64,000 nt of DNA, taken from positions 62,001-126,000 of the forward strand of contig JAIXSZ010000014.1 in NCBI GenBank assembly GCA_027484425.1, in the 5' to 3' direction. The stretch is from Sphingobacteriales bacterium. Lineage in GTDB: Bacteria > Bacteroidota > Bacteroidia > Chitinophagales > Chitinophagaceae. Below, in pieces: positions 18,052 to 27,386 of the stretch. The notes under the pieces are model-generated. The model saw only the letters and a list, made by a program, of their open reading frames with translations, made no database searches and was not told the DNA's origin. The translations under genes were made by a program, and so were the position numbers. The stretch's first letter is position 1. Each line of letters starts with the position of its first letter.

Positions 18052-20484
18052 ATGGCATTCGATTTTAAGAAATACAAATCAGATATATTTATTGTTATCG
18101 GCTTTATAGTGTTGTCACTGTTTTATTGTTTTCCTCAGTTGCAGGGCAAAAAACTGAACCAGCATGATAATATATCGTGGCAAGCAATGTCTCACGAAGC
18201 GATGAGCTATTATGAAAAAACCGGAAAAGACGTATTGTGGTCAAACAGTATGTTTGGTGGTATGCCAACTTACACCACTTATGTAGGAAGTAGCAACACT
18301 AACTATCCCGGGTATGTGCAGGCGTTGTTACAGTCTGTTGGCAAACCTGCATACTTCTTTTTCATTGCCATGTTGTGTTTTTACTTGCTGATGCGTGTAC
18401 TCAACATCAACAAATGGCTGGGAGTAATAGGGGCAATAGCTTATGCCTTCTCCACTTACAATGCCATAATTATAAGTGTGGGTCACGAAACCAAAATGCT
18501 TACTATGGGTTATTTACCAGCCGCTCTCGCAGGTTTGTACCTCATCTACAAAGAAAAATGGCTTACCGGTGCTGCCATTTTAGGAGTATCCTTCACTCTA
18601 ATATTTTCCAATAATCACTTTCAAGTTATATACTATTCGTTCATAATGTTCGGCTGCTTTGGTGTAGCAATGCTTTATACAGCTATCAAAGAGGGTAAAC
18701 TTAAACAGTTTTTCATATCTTCTTCAATAGCAGCTGCTACCATGGCTGTAGGAATTGGTCCTAGTATGCCTTCACTCCTTACTACATCAGAATACGCACA
18801 CGAAACTATGCGTGGAGGCGGTAGCGAATTATCAGGGCATGATAAAAAGACAAATGGCGGACTAGATAAAGAGTATGCATTCAGATGGAGCAACGGCATA
18901 GGCGAAACATTTTGCCTGATGATACCCTATCTATATGGCGGATCTAGTGGTGAAAAAGCTGAGAAAGCCCCTAAAACATTGGAGGCGATAGGCGGAAATG
19001 CGGAACAACTCCCTCTGTATTGGGGCCCTCAACCGTTCCTGAGCGGTCCTGTTTACTTTGGCGCAGCAGTATGCTTTCTGTTTGTATTGGGCTTATTTGC
19101 TGTTCGTTCACCTAACAAATGGTGGATAGCTGTTGCTTCTATTATTTGTATAATGTTGTCTTGGGGCAAAAACTTCGAATCAGTAAACTTTTTCTTGTTT
19201 GACCATATACCCTATCTCAACAAATTCAGGACAGTATCAATGGCTTTAGTTATCCCTCAATTCTTATTCCCACTACTTGGGGTTTGGGGTATACAAGCAA
19301 TAATGGATAACAAGGACAACCCAAAAACATGGAAAAACATCCAAATGGCTGCTGGCATTACTGCAGGCATGTGCTTGCTGTTGGGTGTAGGTGGTAGTAT
19401 GTTTTTCGATTTCACAGGCATGGGCGATGAACGCATGCAACCAGAAATGTTGAAACTATTGCGCGAAGACAGAGCAGCACTGGCTGCGAGTAGCGGCATT
19501 AAAAGCGCTGTATTGATTCTGATTGTTGCCGGACTATTGTGGGCATACATAAAAAACAAAATCAACCCTACTCTACTTATGGGTGGAATAGGAGCTGTAA
19601 TAGCTATAGACCTAATACCGATATCCATGAACTACCTTAATGAAAGTAACTATGTAGATGCAAGCGAATATGAAGCTATTTTCGAACCAAGAGAAGTGGA
19701 TAAGGCGATAATGAAAGATCCAGACCCATACTACAGAGTGCTGGATTTGACAAAAGACCCGTATAATGACGCTGTACAAGCCTATTTTCACAAGTGCGTA
19801 GGTGGTTACCATCCGGCTAAAATGGAAATTTATCAAGATCTTATTGACCGTCACTTGAGTAGAGGCTTTAATGGTGCTGTACTAAGCATGCTCAATACAA
19901 AGTATATCATTGTAGGCAGACAAAACACACCTCCACAAGTAATGCCCAATCCGGAAGCATGTGGCAATGCATGGTTTGTAAATGAAATAAAATGGGCTAA
20001 TAATGCCGACGATGAAATGAATGCCCTTACCTCCACGCAATTGGGAGACACTGCCGTGGTACCAAATGCGTTCGTACCTAAAAATACCGCTGTACTTAGA
20101 TCTACCTATAAAAATGAATTGGGTAATTTTGTGCCGTCGAAAGATAGTGCCTCCTTTATTAAGCTTAATGAATATGGCCTGGATGAACTCTCATTTACAA
20201 GTAATAACAGTAGAGAAGGTTTGGCAGTATTTTCAGATATTTACTATTCAAAAGGCTGGAAAGCCTACATTGATGATAAAGAAACCAATATTCTACGTGC
20301 CAACTACGTGCTTCGCGCTATAAAAGTACCAGCAGGAGCACATAAAATAGAATTTAGATTCAGACCTGAAAGTTTCTATACAGGCAAAAAAGTTGCACTA
20401 GTGAGCAGTATACTTATTATAGCATTGTGTATAGGCGCAATAATTCCAATGTTCAAAAACAGTACTGCTAGTAAGTTGCAATAA
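18052..20484 (+). CDS. YfhO family integral membrane protein
   Basis: The 810-residue product has about a dozen membrane helices in the N-terminal 500 residues, starting with IFIVIGFIVLSLFYCF, followed by a large soluble domain and one last helix (ALVSSILIIALCIGAIIPMF). The layout matches YfhO/GT-C-like proteins, which in Gram-positives help decorate lipoteichoic acid or other surface glycans using lipid-linked sugars. Its neighbours downstream are an O-acyltransferase and a polysaccharide flippase, so a role in surface glycan assembly is a reasonable inference. The acceptor and donor are unknown. Confidence 0.88.
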   Translation: MAFDFKKYKSDIFIVIGFIVLSLFYCFPQLQGKKLNQHDNISWQAMSHEAMSYYEKTGKDVLWSNSMFGGMPTYTTYVGSSNTNYPGYVQALLQSVGKPAYFFFIAMLCFYLLMRVLNINKWLGVIGAIAYAFSTYNAIIISVGHETKMLTMGYLPAALAGLYLIYKEKWLTGAAILGVSFTLIFSNNHFQVIYYSFIMFGCFGVAMLYTAIKEGKLKQFFISSSIAAATMAVGIGPSMPSLLTTSEYAHETMRGGGSELSGHDKKTNGGLDKEYAFRWSNGIGETFCLMIPYLYGGSSGEKAEKAPKTLEAIGGNAEQLPLYWGPQPFLSGPVYFGAAVCFLFVLGLFAVRSPNKWWIAVASIICIMLSWGKNFESVNFFLFDHIPYLNKFRTVSMALVIPQFLFPLLGVWGIQAIMDNKDNPKTWKNIQMAAGITAGMCLLLGVGGSMFFDFTGMGDERMQPEMLKLLREDRAALAASSGIKSAVLILIVAGLLWAYIKNKINPTLLMGGIGAVIAIDLIPISMNYLNESNYVDASEYEAIFEPREVDKAIMKDPDPYYRVLDLTKDPYNDAVQAYFHKCVGGYHPAKMEIYQDLIDRHLSRGFNGAVLSMLNTKYIIVGRQNTPPQVMPNPEACGNAWFVNEIKWANNADDEMNALTSTQLGDTAVVPNAFVPKNTAVLRSTYKNELGNFVPSKDSASFIKLNEYGLDELSFTSNNSREGLAVFSDIYYSKGWKAYIDDKETNILRANYVLRAIKVPAGAHKIEFRFRPESFYTGKKVALVSSILIIALCIGAIIPMFKNSTASKLQ

Positions 20485-20551
20485 CAACAATGAAAATATT
20501 TGAAATTTAAGTTTCGGAGTAAACCAGAATGGAATTTCATTGAATTAGCAC

Positions 20552-21085
20552 ATGGATAAACAACCTGCATACAACCTCAAAATGCTTTTTGGCTTGCGCC
20601 GCGAAATGAGCATGGGGTTTTACATCGCAGATTTATTATTTCGTAAGCTATTGCGTCAGAATGCCGATACACCTTGGGCCGTGCACCACACCAGTACCAT
20701 ACATAGCCCAAATAAAATAAAAAGAGGAAAGAACGTATATCCCGGCGATTCTCCAGGTGTGTACATCAACGCTGCCAATGGTATAGAAATTGGCGACTAC
20801 ACCAATTTAGGGCCTAATGTAGGTTTGGTATCAGGCAACCACGATTTTATAAATAATGAAATTCATACTGCTACCCAACCAATTATTATAGGCAAATATT
20901 GTTGGCTAGGAATGGGTGCTGTGGTACTACCAGGCGTAACACTAGGCGACTTTACCATTGTAGGTGCAGGAGCTATAGTAACTAACGATTTCAGTGAAGG
21001 ATATTGTGTAATAGCCGGCAATCCTGCTAGGGTTATAAAACAGCTAAATAAGGAAGAATGTAATGCCTTTGCTCAAAGCAAATAA
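20552..21085 (+). CDS. Sugar O-acyltransferase, left-handed beta-helix (hexapeptide) family
   Basis: The 177-residue product has hexapeptide repeats from about residue 70 (VYINAANGIEIGDYTNLGPNVGLVSG, then IIIGKYCWLGMGAVVLPGVTLGDFTIVGAGAIV). The NHDF segment contains the His expected to act as base. Such enzymes transfer acetyl or other acyl groups from CoA to sugars of O-antigen, capsule or exopolysaccharide. The last 23 bp overlap the start of the flippase gene in another frame, so the two are translationally coupled. The substrate is unknown. Confidence 0.9.
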   Translation: MDKQPAYNLKMLFGLRREMSMGFYIADLLFRKLLRQNADTPWAVHHTSTIHSPNKIKRGKNVYPGDSPGVYINAANGIEIGDYTNLGPNVGLVSGNHDFINNEIHTATQPIIIGKYCWLGMGAVVLPGVTLGDFTIVGAGAIVTNDFSEGYCVIAGNPARVIKQLNKEECNAFAQSK

Positions 21086-22505
21086 CATATTTGTAAGTAA
21101 TTCATTTTTCATATTCATCACCCGGTTTTTCCCTTCTCTGGCAAATCTTGTGGTGATGATTTGGTATTCCAGAATGCTTCCTACTGAGGAATATGGCAAC
21201 TATCAGCTTTTTTGGATCCAATTGTATGTTGTATACCCAATTATATGCTTTGGTATCCATTCACTTGTAGTTACCTACAGTAGCAATGTCCTTGCCAACA
21301 TCATAAATAAGCTACGGTTAAAGCACTATTTGTACTTCGTATTTTGGATGGTTACGTTGGGTTCTTGCTTTGCTGCTTTACAATTTACTTCAGACGGTAT
21401 TACATTTTTCACCTCTCTTCTTTTTATCATTACTTTCTCCATCAGTGTCATTATTGAATCTTTGCTTATTGTTTTTAAACGATACACCCTGATGAGCATT
21501 ACAGGTTTTTTATATGCAATAGCATTTTGCGCCGTCCATTGGCTAGCTTTAAAAAACACATTCTCTCTTCAATTTCTGTTCTCTTTGTTATTAATTATCA
21601 ATTTGTTGAGAGTATTCGCCTATAGTGTCACAATACTTAAAGTATTGAGAGACAATAATTATGGGTACGATCACCAAGAAATAGACATTTCTGCTATTAA
21701 ATCACTTTGGCTTCATTTGGGGTTGTATGACATTGTACAAATGCTGTCGACTTGGGTAGATAAATTCGCAATATCCATACTACTCACAGCACAATTATCG
21801 GCAATATATTATAACGGTGCCCAAAACATACCCTTTCTACCACTGCTGCTCAGTGCTGCCGGTAGTGCGGTATTGCTGCAACTCGCAGGCACTGGTGTAT
21901 CAACATTAGAAAAAGCAAGCGCCTTACATTTAGTAAACCAGTCTGGTAGACTATTATCTTGCATTGTTTTTCCTATTTTTTTCTTTCTATTCATTTTCAG
22001 AAATGAGTTGATTGTTACACTTTTTTCAGAAAAGTATATACCTGCGATTCCCATTTTTGCAATAGCAACATTAGTGTTACCTGTTCGCGCATATAGCTTC
22101 ACTACCCTATTGCAACGCCTTCACAAAGGCAACATAATCAACACAGGTGCAGTAGGCGAATTGGTACTTGCTTGTATACTAATGTACCCTCTTTATAGGT
22201 ATCTGGGCCTTCCTGGAGTTGCTCTTAGTTTTGTCATTAGCACCTATCTACAAGCTATTTACTATCTAATTTGTACAGGTAAAGAATTGAAAACTAATCC
22301 TTTTAAACTTATTCCACTAGGCAACTGGGTACTGAAGCTTATTATACTAGGTAGTTTGTTCATAAGTTTACATTTTTGGTGTGGAGTTAATTATACCGGT
22401 AAGTTTACTTTATTTTTGGGAGCAATATTAATGCTACTAAGTATAGTAGTACTGCTAGTTGCGGAACTAAAATGGAACAGAAAAAATGGCATCAGACAGG
22501 CTTAA
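21063..22505 (+). CDS. Polysaccharide flippase (MATE/Wzx-like)
   Basis: The 480-residue, very hydrophobic product has about 12-14 membrane helices and the typical N-terminal FFIFITRFFPSLANLVVMIWYSRMLPTEEYGNYQL stretch of the Wzx/polysaccharide export family. It moves lipid-linked oligosaccharide across the inner membrane. It overlaps the acyltransferase at its start by 23 bp and the potassium-channel gene at its end by 20 bp. With YfhO upstream this suggests a surface-glycan group, though no glycosyltransferase gene lies here. Confidence 0.88.
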   Translation: MPLLKANNIFVSNSFFIFITRFFPSLANLVVMIWYSRMLPTEEYGNYQLFWIQLYVVYPIICFGIHSLVVTYSSNVLANIINKLRLKHYLYFVFWMVTLGSCFAALQFTSDGITFFTSLLFIITFSISVIIESLLIVFKRYTLMSITGFLYAIAFCAVHWLALKNTFSLQFLFSLLLIINLLRVFAYSVTILKVLRDNNYGYDHQEIDISAIKSLWLHLGLYDIVQMLSTWVDKFAISILLTAQLSAIYYNGAQNIPFLPLLLSAAGSAVLLQLAGTGVSTLEKASALHLVNQSGRLLSCIVFPIFFFLFIFRNELIVTLFSEKYIPAIPIFAIATLVLPVRAYSFTTLLQRLHKGNIINTGAVGELVLACILMYPLYRYLGLPGVALSFVISTYLQAIYYLICTGKELKTNPFKLIPLGNWVLKLIILGSLFISLHFWCGVNYTGKFTLFLGAILMLLSIVVLLVAELKWNRKNGIRQA

Positions 22506-23454
22506 GTCTAAGAATATTGACAACACTGGTTTTGGCAATAACAGCAATGTAGAGGGCGGAAGACTTGTTAATAGAGATGGCAGCACCAATCTTCGCAAAC
22601 GAGGAATGCCAATTTGGGAGCGTTTATCTGTGTATCATACACTGTTAAGAATGAAGGGTAGTCATTTCTTTTTCACTATCATTTTATCATACACTATTAT
22701 AAACATTACTTTCGCAGGTATCTATTTTGCGATAGGCGTTGAGAATCTTTCTGGTATCGATACCTCTAAATCAATGCTTGATGAAATTCTGGCTGCATTT
22801 TTCTTTAGCTCACAAACACTTACTACTGTGGGTTATGGTCATGTGGCACCCACCGGACTACTAACTAACATTGTAGCGTCTACAGAATCATTATTGGGTA
22901 TTCTGTCGTTTGCAGTTGTAACTGGTCTTATTTATGGGCGTTTTTCTCGCCCCAGAGCATTTCTTTTGTTTAGCAACAATATATTAATCGCTCCTTACAA
23001 GGATGGTAAAGCTCTAATGCTTCGAGTAGCCACCTATAAAAATAATCATCTTACTGAAGTAGAAGCGCAGCTAACAATTGCGTTACATCTAAATGAAAAT
23101 GGGAAAACAGTTACTAGATTTTATCCATTGCCATTAGAGTTTACTAAAATAAACTCTCTAGCATTAAGTTGGACTATGGTACACCATATTACAGAAGAAA
23201 GCCCACTGTACCAATATAGCAAAGAAGCACTCTATGAAGCAAAAATGGAGTTAATGGTATACATGAAGGCTTTTGATGATCATTTCTCCAACACTGTGCA
23301 GCAAAGAACATCTTATACATTCGAAGATCTGGTTTATGGAGCCCGTTTCTTACCCATGTTTGAACGTTCTGCTGATGGCAGTTATACATTGTTAGAACTA
23401 GATAAAATAAATCTGCATGAACCAGTAGCGCTTAAAGAAGAAATAATGGCCTAA
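22486..23454 (+). CDS. Inward-rectifier-type potassium channel (KirBac-like)
   Basis: The 322-residue product is close to the KirBac length. A slide helix and TM1 (about 62-82, FFTIILSYTIINITFAGIYF) are followed by the pore helix and selectivity filter TVGYG at residues 114-118, TM2 (about 128-150) and a C-terminal Ig-like cytoplasmic domain (about 155-300) with the IRK-C pattern. The residue after GYG is His, where many Kir channels have Asp. The start overlaps the flippase gene by 20 bp. It conducts K+ across the inner membrane; gating ligands are unknown. The channel has no obvious functional link to glycan export. Confidence 0.92.
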   Translation: MASDRLKSKNIDNTGFGNNSNVEGGRLVNRDGSTNLRKRGMPIWERLSVYHTLLRMKGSHFFFTIILSYTIINITFAGIYFAIGVENLSGIDTSKSMLDEILAAFFFSSQTLTTVGYGHVAPTGLLTNIVASTESLLGILSFAVVTGLIYGRFSRPRAFLLFSNNILIAPYKDGKALMLRVATYKNNHLTEVEAQLTIALHLNENGKTVTRFYPLPLEFTKINSLALSWTMVHHITEESPLYQYSKEALYEAKMELMVYMKAFDDHFSNTVQQRTSYTFEDLVYGARFLPMFERSADGSYTLLELDKINLHEPVALKEEIMA

Positions 23455-23507
23455 ATTTGTAGTCGTAAACCTCTATAAAACTGAGGTGATAAACAAACAT
23501 AATTTTC

Positions 23508-23798
23508 ATGAAAAAAGTGATATTTATTGCTATTATAGCATTTTTGGCTATATCGTGTGGTAATGAAAAAGCGGCAGACGGAACTGCACAAAATATGACT
23601 ACTCCCACAGAAGAGACAACAGTTGTATCGGTAAATGATATAAAAGCAGGTAAAATAGACCCAATTTGTGAGATGACCTATGACACAAGCTGGGTAGAAA
23701 GCACTGTTTACATGAATGATACGATACGTTTTTGTAGCGAGAATTGTAAAAATGCATTTGTAGCCAGCCCTGAGAAATACTTGAAAATGACCAACTAA
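23508..23798 (+). CDS. YHS-domain lipoprotein
   Basis: The 96-residue product has a lipoprotein signal ending in LAISC (about Cys17) and a C-terminal YHS domain: DPICEMTYDTSW, then YMNDTIRFCSENCKNAFVASPEKY. YHS domains bind metal through their cysteines and occur beside copper or other heavy-metal transporters. None is adjacent here. It lies 53 bp past the potassium-channel gene on the same strand and may be read with it. Confidence 0.85.
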   Translation: MKKVIFIAIIAFLAISCGNEKAADGTAQNMTTPTEETTVVSVNDIKAGKIDPICEMTYDTSWVESTVYMNDTIRFCSENCKNAFVASPEKYLKMTN

Positions 23799-23823
23799 AA
23801 TACCCAAGGTATTTATGGGTAGT

Positions 23824-24177
23824 TTAAAATGCTTCTTCAAAGTGTACTATTTCTTTAATGTGCTCCCCATCCATCAGCACGCTTACGATGTCAAATCTGA
23901 TATTTTGTCTTGATGGATATTGATCTGCATAACCCTCTGCGGCAGCTTTTAACAACAATTGTTTTTTCTTGTTAACAGCTTCCTCGGGATATTGAAATTG
24001 TTCTCTAGACCTTGTCTTTACTTCCACAAACACAATCAAATCTTTTTTAGCAGCTATAATGTCAACCTCTTTTTTGCCATATCGCCAATTACGAAAAAGA
24101 ATATTATAACCTTTATTTAGCAAAAAGGTTGATGCAATTTCTTCGCCTTTTATCCCAATTTTACTATGTTTGGACAT
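23824..24177 (-). CDS. YraN family (UPF0102) endonuclease-like protein
   Basis: The 117-residue length is usual for UPF0102. The core is the PD-(D/E)XK-like nuclease signature G-E-E-I-A near the N-terminus, then EVDIIAAKKDLIVFVEVKTR (Asp, Glu-x-Lys). A DNA-repair or recombination role in the cytoplasm is presumed for the family but not established. It converges with the YHS lipoprotein gene and is divergent from the sugar isomerase gene. Confidence 0.93.
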   Translation of the reverse strand: MSKHSKIGIKGEEIASTFLLNKGYNILFRNWRYGKKEVDIIAAKKDLIVFVEVKTRSREQFQYPEEAVNKKKQLLLKAAAEGYADQYPSRQNIRFDIVSVLMDGEHIKEIVHFEEAF

Positions 24178-24330
24178 TGAAAATAAATACAGTGCTAAAC
24201 TAATGTTTTGATGCTTTAGAAAATTGAATATCGTATAATATTGTTGTTCAGTTCTTATTCAAAATCGTTTTTAAGTAGTACTAGTTGAATCCTGAAAGAT
24301 ACCCCAAGAACAAAAAATACTAACAATAAA

Positions 24331-25317
24331 ATGAAAAAATTAGTACTTGATTTCCCAATTCAGTTGCAGGAAGCATTGATTATTGGCAAGAACCATAAAT
24401 TTGTTACACCTGTATCTACTTTCAGCAATATTGTTGTTACTGGCTTGGGTGGTAGTGGTATTGGTGGCTCTATTGTTCAGAATTTTGTCTTTGACAAGCT
24501 AAATGTACCATTTATTGTCAATAAAGATTATTTCCTCCCTTCATTTGTCAACAAGCATTCTCTGGTAATAGTGTGTTCTTATTCTGGAAACACCGAAGAA
24601 ACATTGATGGCAATGCAACAAGCACGTAAACAAAAAGCTACTATAGTATGCATCACATCTGGTGGAAAAGTAGCCGAGTTTGCGAATGCTAAGAAGTTAG
24701 ACTGTATACTTGTTCCGGCAGGTATGCCACCCCGTTCGTGCTTGGGCTACTCTATGATTCAGTTACTGTGGGTATTGCATCACTTTCAGCTAATTTCAAA
24801 CAGCTTTGAGCGCGAAATAAAAGGGGCTATCAAAAAAATGATAGCTAATGAGAACGAAACTCAAAAACAATCATTGGCTATTGCTAAAAAAATGGTGGGT
24901 AAAACTCCAATCATCTACTCAGCAGCTACCATTGAAGGAGTAGCTATCCGTTTCAGACAGCAGATAAATGAAAATAGTAAAATGCTGGCATGGCATGGGG
25001 CCGTACCAGAAATGAACCACAATGAACTAGTAGGCTGGCGCGATATTGCCACAGATAAGGTTGTGGTAATCCTTCGCAATCACGATGATTTTGAAAGAGT
25101 GCAACTGAGAATAGAAATAGGAAAAGAAATAATAAAAAAGTATAAACCTACTATTCTGGAAATTTATTCTGAAGGCAAAACATACTGGGATCGCATATTT
25201 CACCTCATTCATATTACTGATTGGATTTCTGTACATCTTGCCGATTTGAGAGAGCTGGATGCAACAGAGGTAAAGGTGATAGATTTTCTAAAAAAATCAT
25301 TGGCAGCCAAAGCATAA
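24331..25317 (+). CDS. Bifunctional phosphoglucose/phosphomannose isomerase
   Basis: Interconverts glucose 6-phosphate, fructose 6-phosphate and mannose 6-phosphate (cytoplasm). The 328-residue product has an N-terminal SIS domain with GLGGSGIGG at about 36-44 and the sugar-phosphate loop CSYSGNTEETL. The C-terminal PMNHNE-type segment (PEMNHNELVGW) carries the catalytic His and Glu typical of the archaeal/Bacteroidota bifunctional PGI/PMI family. It stands alone, and tRNA-Gln lies 110 bp downstream. Confidence 0.94.
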   Translation: MKKLVLDFPIQLQEALIIGKNHKFVTPVSTFSNIVVTGLGGSGIGGSIVQNFVFDKLNVPFIVNKDYFLPSFVNKHSLVIVCSYSGNTEETLMAMQQARKQKATIVCITSGGKVAEFANAKKLDCILVPAGMPPRSCLGYSMIQLLWVLHHFQLISNSFEREIKGAIKKMIANENETQKQSLAIAKKMVGKTPIIYSAATIEGVAIRFRQQINENSKMLAWHGAVPEMNHNELVGWRDIATDKVVVILRNHDDFERVQLRIEIGKEIIKKYKPTILEIYSEGKTYWDRIFHLIHITDWISVHLADLRELDATEVKVIDFLKKSLAAKA

Positions 25318-25373
25318 GCAACAACATTAAACCAAAGAATATTTATCAGAATAGCATTTTCTAGATAATTTTT

Positions 25374-25405
25374 CTTGTTTTTTTGATAAAGCATTTTTAC
25401 CTTTG
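25374..25405 (+). promoter_or_regulatory. Bacteroidota-type promoter of tRNA-Gln
   Basis: TACCTTTG (25398-25405) is an exact TAnnTTTG match, with a TTCTTG-like element ending at 25377, 20 nt upstream. It ends 23 nt before the tRNA 5' end. The motif is seen; activity is inferred. Confidence 0.5.
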
Positions 25406-25421
25406 CAGCCCATTAACACCA

Positions 25422-27008
25422 TTAGTTAGTTCCATGGTGTAACGGTAGCACAACAGATTTTGGTTCTGTTTGTTCTGGTTCGAATCCAGATGGAACTACG
25501 CAGTTGGAATGGCTCTCATTTTTGAGAGCCATTCCTTTTTTATATTCCTTCAAAACCTTTTCTGGCTTGCATATCAGCCTGACTGCTTCATTAATTCTGC
25601 CGGTTCGATATGTATTATTTTCAAAAATCAGCATTTCGGGATACATCGAACCGATTATGCGCTGTTTGGTGGCTAAAGTAGCCGTCTGGTAATACTTTGG
25701 CAGGATTCTTAGTCCTTGAGTAACCGTAGTAATGTATTTCATCAGATTGTCGTCTACCTTGCTTACATCCTGTTTTTTTCGAAGCAGCTTCTCTATTTCA
25801 GGTTCATACATGTTCTTAATGTCCCTGTATTCCGCCGGACTTATTTCTTCGTCAGACATCCGACGCAGGGCATTCTGTATCCTAACCCGATGCTTTTCTA
25901 TTGCATCATCAATCTCCTTAACGTTAACGGACTTGGCACTACCTGCTTTTTTATAGTAATCCGTAGCTATTGTTTCAAATAACAATATATCCTGCTCATC
26001 CGGCGTGATCTTCTTTAGTTCTTTCAAAAACTCCTTATTAAGCACCTCTGCTTTGTGACGTACCCCGCATTTGCTGTTACAGTGGTAATAAAAATACCTG
26101 CTGCTCCTTCCTTTTGATGCACTACCTGTTAGTTTGGTGCCACATTTAGGACACTTTAAAAAGCCCCTTAAGGGTAACTCATCTTTACCAGCATGAACCG
26201 TAGGGTGACTAGGCCTTCTGCCATCGAGTATTTCCTGAACAATATAGAACAATCCCTCCGATATGATAGGCTCGTGAATGCCTTTTACAATGGTTGCAGG
26301 TTCGTCCTTATATGCGCCTATCTTGATCTTGCCCATGTATATTGGATTACGCAGCATAAGAAAGACATTGCTTTTACTAACCCTTAGTCCCTTTTTCGAT
26401 GCTTCACGCCATATATCCATAACGTTATTTTCCTGCTTGGCGACTTCCTCGAATAGCCATCGCACCAATAGTGCGTCATTGCCGGGTACAATAATGGGAC
26501 GGTTATCCTCTGTCCTGATATTCTTATACCCTATTGGTGCCCAAGTACAATGCCTACCTTCTTTCATTGCCCGGCGGGTTCCTGCAATAACGTTCAGTGA
26601 ACGCCTGTCATTCTCCACTTCAGGAGCGGCAAGATAGAAAGCTAACATGATCTTGTTTTCGGGAACATTCAGGTCAAGCGGCTGTTCCATAGCCTGTGGC
26701 TCTACTCCGAGCCTATTGAGCTGGTTGATCATTCCGTAAGCATCTCCTGCATTTCGACTGAACCTGTCCCACTTTAAGAATAAGAGCAGGTCAACCGCTT
26801 GCTTGTTTTTCTTAAGAAAACTCAACAGTTGGGTGAATGCAGGACGGTCAAAGGTCTTGGCTGAATGGTCTTCTTTATAAAAGCCAACTACCTCGATATT
26901 TTGTAATTTGCAGTAGTTCCTTAGCCTTTCTTCCTGATGTGCAAGGCTATATCCTTTTTCGCTTTGCTCGTCCGTACTAACTCGCACGTAAATAATGGCT
27001 TTCCTCAT
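25422..27008 (-). CDS. Serine recombinase / integrase of the island
   Basis: The 528-residue product has an N-terminal resolvase catalytic domain (YVRVSTDEQ, nucleophile Ser11, and DRFSRNAGD), a PF07508-type recombinase domain around 170-270 (APIGYKN ... LMLRNPIYMGKI), a zinc ribbon (CPKCGTKLTGS ... YHCNSKCG) and a coiled coil. This is the large-serine-recombinase layout used for site-specific integration and excision. The last ~24 residues before the stop are encoded by the antisense strand of tRNA-Gln and give the typical tRNA-antisense peptide (GFEPEQTEP ... LPLHHG). The TAA at 25422-25424 is therefore in chromosomal sequence beyond the tRNA, so the C-terminus probably changes on integration. 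It overlaps the 93-residue gene by 32 bp. Confidence 0.93.
   Translation of the reverse strand: MRKAIIYVRVSTDEQSEKGYSLAHQEERLRNYCKLQNIEVVGFYKEDHSAKTFDRPAFTQLLSFLKKNKQAVDLLLFLKWDRFSRNAGDAYGMINQLNRLGVEPQAMEQPLDLNVPENKIMLAFYLAAPEVENDRRSLNVIAGTRRAMKEGRHCTWAPIGYKNIRTEDNRPIIVPGNDALLVRWLFEEVAKQENNVMDIWREASKKGLRVSKSNVFLMLRNPIYMGKIKIGAYKDEPATIVKGIHEPIISEGLFYIVQEILDGRRPSHPTVHAGKDELPLRGFLKCPKCGTKLTGSASKGRSSRYFYYHCNSKCGVRHKAEVLNKEFLKELKKITPDEQDILLFETIATDYYKKAGSAKSVNVKEIDDAIEKHRVRIQNALRRMSDEEISPAEYRDIKNMYEPEIEKLLRKKQDVSKVDDNLMKYITTVTQGLRILPKYYQTATLATKQRIIGSMYPEMLIFENNTYRTGRINEAVRLICKPEKVLKEYKKGMALKNESHSNCVVPSGFEPEQTEPKSVVLPLHHGTN
25428..25498 (+). tRNA. tRNA-Gln (anticodon UUG), island attachment target
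   Basis: The 71-nt cloverleaf has acceptor AGTTCCA with TGGAACT, D stem GTG/CAC, anticodon stem CAGA/TCTG with loop TTTTGGT (anticodon TTG), and T arm TCTGG-TTCGAAT-CCAGA. The discriminator is A; CCA is not encoded. The serine recombinase lies directly at its 3' side on the opposite strand, and its reading frame continues antisense through the whole tRNA. This marks the tRNA as the likely insertion site of the island, with the 3' part of the tRNA probably supplied by the element. Confidence 0.96.
25506..25541 (+). terminator. tRNA-Gln terminator embedded in the recombinase coding region
   Basis: A perfect 13-bp stem, GGAATGGCTCTCA (25506-25518) with TGAGAGCCATTCC (25523-25535), is followed by six T. 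It begins 8 bp after the tRNA 3' end, so it ends tRNA-Gln transcription. The same DNA encodes residues MALKNESHSN of the recombinase on the other strand. Confidence 0.85.
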
Positions 27009-27258
27009 TGTCTGTTTTGTTTTGTGTCAGTGGTATAATAATATTTGCTTTTCGTTGTTCGTATTCCTCGTAGGTAATTGCTGCCAGCTTGTAAAAAAAA
27101 TCTCTTATTTGTTCAATTTGATTGTCTGTATAACTTTTCGCTTTTTCTTTCAAAATTTTCCGGCAAACTGCAATTGATACTTTGTTCTCTATAACGACTT
27201 CTGTAGTCACCTTGTTTTCATACAAAGGTAGTATTTTCTTATTATATCTGTTTTTCAT
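26977..27258 (-). CDS. Small hypothetical protein upstream of recombinase
   Basis: The 93-residue product is basic and helical, with the segment SYTDNQIEQIRDFFYKLAAITYEEYEQ. I recognise no named family, but small proteins of this kind often precede recombinase genes in Bacteroidota mobile elements. Its 3' end overlaps the recombinase start by 32 bp, so it is probably translationally coupled to it. It has a second methionine only far downstream, so the ATG at 27258 is the best start. Confidence 0.65.
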   Translation of the reverse strand: MKNRYNKKILPLYENKVTTEVVIENKVSIAVCRKILKEKAKSYTDNQIEQIRDFFYKLAAITYEEYEQRKANIIIPLTQNKTDNEESHYLRAS

Positions 27259-27386
27259 TGCTCATAATATATTGATTATCAAATATCATGCCATATTTCA
27301 TGCACGGTTTTAACCCAATTAATAATATATAGGCAGAACGTTTGTTCCAACGTAGTGCTTTTTCCAAGACGAACAATTTTATCACA

